The translations under genes and the position numbers were made by a program. Shown piece after piece: positions 59,607 to 64,000 of a stretch of 64,000 nt of DNA (the stretch's first letter is position 1; each line of letters opens with the position of its first letter). Location: the NCBI RefSeq assembly GCF_036181745.1, contig NZ_CP108080.1, positions 6,699,501 to 6,763,500 on the forward strand, given 5' to 3'. A model generated the notes under the pieces. It was not told the origin of the DNA, did not search any database, and saw nothing but the letters and a program-made list of their open reading frames with translations. This stretch comes from Streptomyces sp. NBC_00259. GTDB lineage: Bacteria; Actinomycetota; Actinomycetes; Streptomycetales; Streptomycetaceae.

Positions 59607-60551
59607 ATGACCGGCACTCGTATCGCCGCGCTCGGGCACTACCAGCCCGCCAAGGTGCTCACGAACGACGAGCTGGCGGCGAGGGTCGACACCAGCGACG
59701 AATGGATCACCAGCCGGGTCGGCATCAGGACCCGCCATGTCGCGGGCCCCACCGAACCGGTGGACGAACTGGCCGCCCATGCCGCCGCGAAGGCCCTCGC
59801 CGCCGCCGGGCTGACGCCCGCCGACATCGACCTCGTGCTCGTCGCCACCTCCACCGCCATCGACCGCTCCCCGAACACCGCGGCCCGGGTCGCCGCCCGG
59901 CTCGGCATGGGATCCCCCGCGGTCATGGACCTCAACGTCGTCTGCGCGGGGTTCACCCACGCCCTCGCCACCGCCGACCACGCCGTACGCGCCGGCTCCG
60001 CCACCCGCGCGCTCGTCATCGGCGCCGACAAGATGACCGACGTCACCGACTGGAGCGACCGCACCACCTGCGTCCTCGTCGGCGACGGGGCCGGTGCCGC
60101 GGTCGTGGAGGCGTGCGACGACCACGAGGCGGGCATCGGGCCCGTGCTGTGGGGCTCCGTCCCGGAGATGGGGAACGCCGTACGGATCGAGGGCACCCCG
60201 CCCCGCTTCGCCCAGGAGGGCCAGGCCGTCTACCGCTGGGCCACCACCCAGCTCCCGCCGATCGCCCGCCAGGTCTGCGAGCGGGCCGGAATCACCCCCG
60301 AGGACCTCGCCGCCGTCGTCCTGCACCAGGCCAATCTGCGGATCATCGAGCCCGTCGCCCGCCGGATCGGCGCGGTGAACGCGGTCGTCGCCCGCGACGT
60401 CGTGGAATCCGGCAACACCTCGGCCGCCTCGATCCCCATGGCCCTGTCCAAGCTCGTCGAACGCGGCGATGTCGCTCCCGGCGCGCCCGCGCTGCTCTTC
60501 GGCTTCGGCGGGAATCTGTCCTACGCGGGACAGGTGATCCGCTGCCCCTGA
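59607..60551 (+). CDS. 3-oxoacyl-ACP synthase III (FabH-like)
   Basis: 314 residues. KAS III condenses acyl-CoA with malonyl-ACP. The catalytic triad is intact: Cys in LNVVCAGFTHAL, His in VLHQANLRI and Asn in ESGNTSAAS; the C-terminus GFGGNLSYAGQVI is typical. It is not beside fatty-acid genes (fabD, acpP), so it is probably a secondary or specialised KAS III. Transcribed with the downstream GntR gene direction but with a 70-base gap holding the GntR site. Confidence 0.9.
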   Translation: MTGTRIAALGHYQPAKVLTNDELAARVDTSDEWITSRVGIRTRHVAGPTEPVDELAAHAAAKALAAAGLTPADIDLVLVATSTAIDRSPNTAARVAARLGMGSPAVMDLNVVCAGFTHALATADHAVRAGSATRALVIGADKMTDVTDWSDRTTCVLVGDGAGAAVVEACDDHEAGIGPVLWGSVPEMGNAVRIEGTPPRFAQEGQAVYRWATTQLPPIARQVCERAGITPEDLAAVVLHQANLRIIEPVARRIGAVNAVVARDVVESGNTSAASIPMALSKLVERGDVAPGAPALLFGFGGNLSYAGQVIRCP

Positions 60552-60568
60552 GGGAATGCGCTCGGTAG

Positions 60569-60581
60569 ACTGTAGACGATA
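60569..60581. promoter_or_regulatory. GntR autoregulatory operator candidate
   Basis: ACTGTAGACGATA, 41 bases upstream of the GntR start; GTAGAC also occurs as a direct repeat just before it. It matches the FDH-promoter site. Confidence 0.6.
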
Positions 60582-60621
60582 ACCAATTGGTGTCGTAGCT
60601 CCGAGGACAGAGGGGGACCCG

Positions 60622-61296
60622 ATGTTGTCCGCAGGACTGCCGCAGGGCGCCGTGCCCAGGCTGGAGCGGCCCGGCCCGCTGCGCGAGCGCGTCTACGAGG
60701 CGCTGCTCGAGCTCATCACCACCCGCGCACTGCAGCCCGGCCAGCATCTCGTCGAGAGCGAACTCGCAGGTCACCTCGGTGTGTCCCGGCAGCCCGTACG
60801 GGAGGCGCTGCAGCGGCTCAACACCGAGGGATGGGTCGATCTGCGCCCCGCCCAGGGCGCGTTCGTCCATGAGCCCACCGAGGAGGAGGCCGACCAGCTG
60901 CTGTCGGTCCGTACCCTCCTGGAGGCCGAGGCCGCCCGGCTCGCCGCCGCCAACTCCGGCTCGGCCGGCATCGCGGCACTCGAAGAGCTCTGCGCCAAGG
61001 GAGAGCGGGCCGTCGCCGACGACGACGTGGACCTGGCGGTGTCGACCAACGCCGCCTTCCACGCCAAGGTGATGGAACTCGCCGGCAATGTCGTGCTCGC
61101 CGAACTGGCCGGCCAGGTCGACCGGCGCGTCCGCTGGTACTACACCCCCGTCGCCCGGCAGCGCGGCAAGCAGTCCTGGATCGAGCACCGGGAGCTGATC
61201 GCCGCCATCTCGGCACGCGACGAGCAGCGCGCCACCGAGGTCATGCGGGCCCACACCGAACACACCCGCAGGACCTACCACCAGCGCGAGGCCTGA
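60622..61296 (+). CDS. GntR family regulator, FadR/FCD type
   Basis: 224 residues. Winged helix LVESELAGHLGVSRQPVREALQRLNTEGWV, then the FCD effector domain with the metal-binding Asp/His set (SVRTLLEAEAARLAA, NAAFHAKVMELAGN, WIEHRELIAAI, VMRAHTEHTRRTY). FCD proteins bind small organic acids. ATG 60622 follows GGGGGACC. Its likely operator is found at its own promoter and in the FDH promoter, so it probably controls formate oxidation and itself; KAS III may share the regulon. Confidence 0.9.
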   Translation: MLSAGLPQGAVPRLERPGPLRERVYEALLELITTRALQPGQHLVESELAGHLGVSRQPVREALQRLNTEGWVDLRPAQGAFVHEPTEEEADQLLSVRTLLEAEAARLAAANSGSAGIAALEELCAKGERAVADDDVDLAVSTNAAFHAKVMELAGNVVLAELAGQVDRRVRWYYTPVARQRGKQSWIEHRELIAAISARDEQRATEVMRAHTEHTRRTYHQREA

Positions 61297-61346
61297 GGCC
61301 CGCCCGCCCCACGGCCCGCGGCGGCGCCGGAGCGGGCCGGCTGAAG

Positions 61347-63950
61347 GTGCGCTCCCGGGCGGCCGGGGCGCATCCTTACTGTGTGACCTGGTACGGCGCG
61401 GCCAGGCCCGGCACGCGCACGGAGCGCGGGCCGCAGAGCGGGACGAGCGGCGGCGCGGTCCACAACCTGGACGAGCTCGGCCTGGTGCTCGCCGAGGCCG
61501 CGGTCAAGGCGATCGGCGCCGTGGGCGGCTACGCCGGTGGGGTGTACCTGCGCTCGAAGGCCTCGAACCTGCTGCGGCTCGCCGTGCTCGTCGGACTGCC
61601 CGGCGAACTGATGCGACCGTGGTGGCGCATGCATGTGAACCGGCCCTTCCCGGTGGCCGAGTGCCATCGCAGGTCCCAGCCCATCCACCTCGCCGACGGC
61701 GAGGAGGCCATGCAGCGCTTCCCGCAACTCATGGCCGGCCTGCCCTTCCCGTTCGGCTCGCTCTACGCCCCGGTCACCTGCGGCGACGATCGATTCGGGG
61801 TACTCGTGGCGCTGCGCCCCGCCACCCCGGGGCAGCCGGTCGGCGAAGCCGACCGCCGCCGCATCACCGACGCGGGCCTGCGGCTCGGCGCCGACCTCGG
61901 CGAACTCCAGGACACCGGCACCCCCGTGCTGTGGGAGTGGGAGCCGGTCGTCGTCCACGCTCCCGACGCCCAGACCCCCGGAACCGCCGTCCGCCCCGTA
62001 CGGATCGGCAGGTTCGACTGGGACCTCGGCAGCGGATCGCTCACCGCCGACGAGGAACTCTGCGCCATCCTCGGCATCGACTCCCCGGGATTCACCGGCA
62101 CCATCGACGCACTCGCCGAGAGCGTCGTGCCCGAGGACGCGTACCAGCTGTGGGCCATGGCCCGCGAAGCGGCCCGGCACGAACGGCCGGTCGTGCGCCG
62201 GATACGGCTGCACCACCTCGAAGGCCCGCCGCTCCTGGTGGAACTGGCGGGCCGTCCCGCGCACCAGCCCTCCGGCACCGCGGCGTGCCGGATCACCGGA
62301 TCACTCATCGACCTCGGCGCCGGAATGATCGCTGGAGAGGCCGGGGACCGTCTTCCCGACGGCCTCTTCGCCCTCGACCGGGCCTGCCGCATCACCTATG
62401 TCAATCGCGTCGCCGAGAAGCTGATCGGCACCAACCGCCACGATCTCGTCGGCCGGGTGCTGTGGGAAGCCGTGCCCTGGCTCGACTCGCCCGCCTACGC
62501 GGACTACTACCGGGCGGCGCTGCTCTCCCACTCCGCCGTCGAGTTCCAGGCCGGCCGGGGCCAGGACGACTGGTTCACGCTCACCCTCTTCCCCGGCCAC
62601 CAGGGCGTGACCGGCACGGTCGTCGCCGCCGAACGCCCCGACTACACCCCGGGTTCCGTCAGCCACCCGGGTGCGGGCATCGGCACCTTCGCCTCGCCCG
62701 CCGACCGGGCCAGCGCCCTGTACCGGCCGGTCGCCCTGGCCATCGCCCTGACGGAGGCCGTCACCGCCCGCCAGGTCTCCGCGGTCGTCACCGAGGAACT
62801 GCTGCCCGCGTTCGGCGGCCGGCAACTGGCCATCTACGTCCTGCACGAACGCCATCTCTATCTGGCCTGGGAGACCGGCTTCCCGGCCGGCTTCCTCGAA
62901 CCCTTCGACGGCGTGGGCCTGGACGCGCGCATTCCCGGCGTCGAAACCCTCACCACCGGCCGCCCGATCTTCTTCGAGTCCATGGACACACTGGCCGCCG
63001 CCTACCCCGGGCTCGCGATCGACGCCTCCGTCGGTGCCCGGGCCTTCCTGCCGCTCATCGCCTCCGGCCGCCCCGTCGGCTCCTGCATCCTCGGCTTCGA
63101 CCACCCGCGCGGCTTCGCACCCGAGGAACGCACCGTCCTCACCGCCCTCGCCGGACTCATCGCCCAGGCCCTCGAACGCGCACAGCGCTACGACAGCGAA
63201 TCCGCCCTGGCCCGCGGCCTCCAGGACGCCCTCCTCCCGCACCGGCTGCCCGTCATCAGGAACGTGGAGACCGCCGGCCGCTACCTCCCCGGCACCCAGG
63301 GCATGGACGTCGGCGGCGACTGGTACGACGTCATCGAGACCGACCGCGGGCTCGCCCTCGTCATCGGCGACGTCCAGGGCCACGGGGTGTCCGCCGCCGC
63401 CATCATGGGGCAACTGCGCAGCGCCGTACGGGCGTTCGCCCTGGCCGGCCGGGAGCCCGACGAGGTCATGTCCGGGACCAACCGGCTGCTCATCGACCTC
63501 GACCCGGCACAGTTCGCCACCTGCTGCTACGTACGGCTCGACCCGGCGACCGGCGCGGCCCAGGCCGTGCGCGCCGGACACCCGCAGCCGCTGCTGCGCA
63601 GACCGGGCGGCAGGACCGAGGTGCTGGACCTCCCCGGCGGCATCGTCCTCGGCGTCGACCCGGAGGAGGCGTATCCCGTCTCCGAACTCACCCTGGAGCC
63701 CGGGGCGGTGCTGGCCCTCTACACCGACGGGCTCATCGAGGAGGCGGGCACCGACATCGACGCCGGGATCGAGCGGCTGCGCTCCACCCTCTCCAGGGTC
63801 AGCGGGATCACCATCGCCGACACCGCCGACCGCCTCATCCGTGAGGCGCGGCACGCCAAGGACCGGCCCGACGACATCGCGCTGCTGCTCACCGCCCGCT
63901 GGACCGGGCGGGAGGCCGGCCGGACCCTGGCAGACCCGGGCGGATCCTGA
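61347..63950 (+). CDS. multi-domain PAS/GAF/SpoIIE-type protein phosphatase
   Basis: 867 residues from GTG 61347 (an alternative GTG lies at 61383; neither has a good ribosome binding site). An N-terminal GAF-like region (40-190), two PAS-like segments (IGRFDWDLGSGSLTADEELCAILGID; LFALDRACRITYVNRVAEKLIG), a GAF domain (ALYRPVALAIALTEAV... onward) and a C-terminal PP2C/SpoIIE phosphatase: GMDVGGDWYDVIE, VIGDVQGHGVSAA, ALYTDGLIEE and PDDIALLLTAR carry the metal aspartates. It probably dephosphorylates anti-sigma antagonists in response to a signal. No kinase domain is present. Confidence 0.88.
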   Translation: MRSRAAGAHPYCVTWYGAARPGTRTERGPQSGTSGGAVHNLDELGLVLAEAAVKAIGAVGGYAGGVYLRSKASNLLRLAVLVGLPGELMRPWWRMHVNRPFPVAECHRRSQPIHLADGEEAMQRFPQLMAGLPFPFGSLYAPVTCGDDRFGVLVALRPATPGQPVGEADRRRITDAGLRLGADLGELQDTGTPVLWEWEPVVVHAPDAQTPGTAVRPVRIGRFDWDLGSGSLTADEELCAILGIDSPGFTGTIDALAESVVPEDAYQLWAMAREAARHERPVVRRIRLHHLEGPPLLVELAGRPAHQPSGTAACRITGSLIDLGAGMIAGEAGDRLPDGLFALDRACRITYVNRVAEKLIGTNRHDLVGRVLWEAVPWLDSPAYADYYRAALLSHSAVEFQAGRGQDDWFTLTLFPGHQGVTGTVVAAERPDYTPGSVSHPGAGIGTFASPADRASALYRPVALAIALTEAVTARQVSAVVTEELLPAFGGRQLAIYVLHERHLYLAWETGFPAGFLEPFDGVGLDARIPGVETLTTGRPIFFESMDTLAAAYPGLAIDASVGARAFLPLIASGRPVGSCILGFDHPRGFAPEERTVLTALAGLIAQALERAQRYDSESALARGLQDALLPHRLPVIRNVETAGRYLPGTQGMDVGGDWYDVIETDRGLALVIGDVQGHGVSAAAIMGQLRSAVRAFALAGREPDEVMSGTNRLLIDLDPAQFATCCYVRLDPATGAAQAVRAGHPQPLLRRPGGRTEVLDLPGGIVLGVDPEEAYPVSELTLEPGAVLALYTDGLIEEAGTDIDAGIERLRSTLSRVSGITIADTADRLIREARHAKDRPDDIALLLTARWTGREAGRTLADPGGS

Positions 63951-64000
63951 CGGCCCGGCGCAGGAGCGAGGGCCCGGCGAACGAACGACGGCGCTTCTCC

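Overview
The window is about 64 kb of high-GC actinobacterial chromosome, almost certainly Streptomyces or a close relative. The evidence is very GC-rich codons, many GTG and TTG starts, Tat/lipoprotein exports with actinomycete-style leaders, families such as DUF3093, TIGR03086, DUF4232 and PAP2-diacylglycerol kinase fusions, and several candidate leaderless genes. I see no rRNA, tRNA, CRISPR array, transposase or prophage. One end (1-4.7 kb) is an accessory toxin island of somewhat lower GC; the rest looks like ordinary chromosome with metabolic and regulatory modules. || 1-4.73 kb (minus strand): a polymorphic-toxin island, read right to left. It encodes a SUKH-4-like/deaminase fusion, a P-loop NTPase with a C-terminal beta-propeller-like region, a large WXG-type toxin with a C-terminal nucleic-acid deaminase domain, and a SUKH-4-like immunity protein running off the window edge. 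|| 5.08-10.24 kb (plus): four tightly packed peptidases (M55 D-aminopeptidase, M20, S9, S66 LD-carboxypeptidase), probably one peptide/muropeptide-breakdown operon. || 10.4-14.6 kb: adenosine deaminase, a GntR regulator and an MFS exporter linked by a repeated TTGTCAGACAA operator-like site, then a small LapA-type membrane protein whose start codon is buried in a perfect hairpin. || 14.6-28.2 kb: mostly monocistronic housekeeping and unknown genes (acetyltransferase, secreted EEP phosphatase, DUF4232 and DUF5107 proteins, VOC protein, methyltransferase, PAP2-lipid kinase), an aminotransferase-like protein lacking the PLP lysine, two metallo-beta-lactamase-fold hydrolases, DedA, and a resolvase-like small protein. 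|| 28.3-36.5 kb: membrane phosphodiesterase, APC transporter, small secreted/unknown proteins, XRE regulator divergent from a pterin dehydratase, two methyltransferases. || 36.6-39.3 kb (minus): LysR regulator, cysteine dioxygenase-like cupin and YeiH-type exporter, a plausible cysteine-to-sulfite disposal unit. || 39.4-47.9 kb (minus): ricin-lectin protein, aldo/keto reductase, a branched-chain-amino-acid-type ABC importer in which LivH, LivM and LivF are one polypeptide, and a long-chain acyl-CoA ligase. || 48.3-52.4 kb: LysR divergent from a bile-acid:sodium-symporter-like carrier with a textbook T-N11-A box between them, then a Tat-exported metallophosphoesterase with a LamG-like tail. || 52.5-58.9 kb (minus): a formate dehydrogenase operon (ketopantoate-reductase-like gene, catalytic subunit, NuoE-NuoF fusion, iron-sulfur subunit, fdhD). 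The molybdopterin subunit is split: its Fe4S4 domain sits at the C-terminus of the ferredoxin-like protein, two genes away from the rest. || 59-64 kb (plus): VOC protein, FabH-like KAS III, a FadR-type GntR regulator whose likely operator occurs both in front of itself and in the fdh promoter, and a PAS/GAF/SpoIIE phosphatase.
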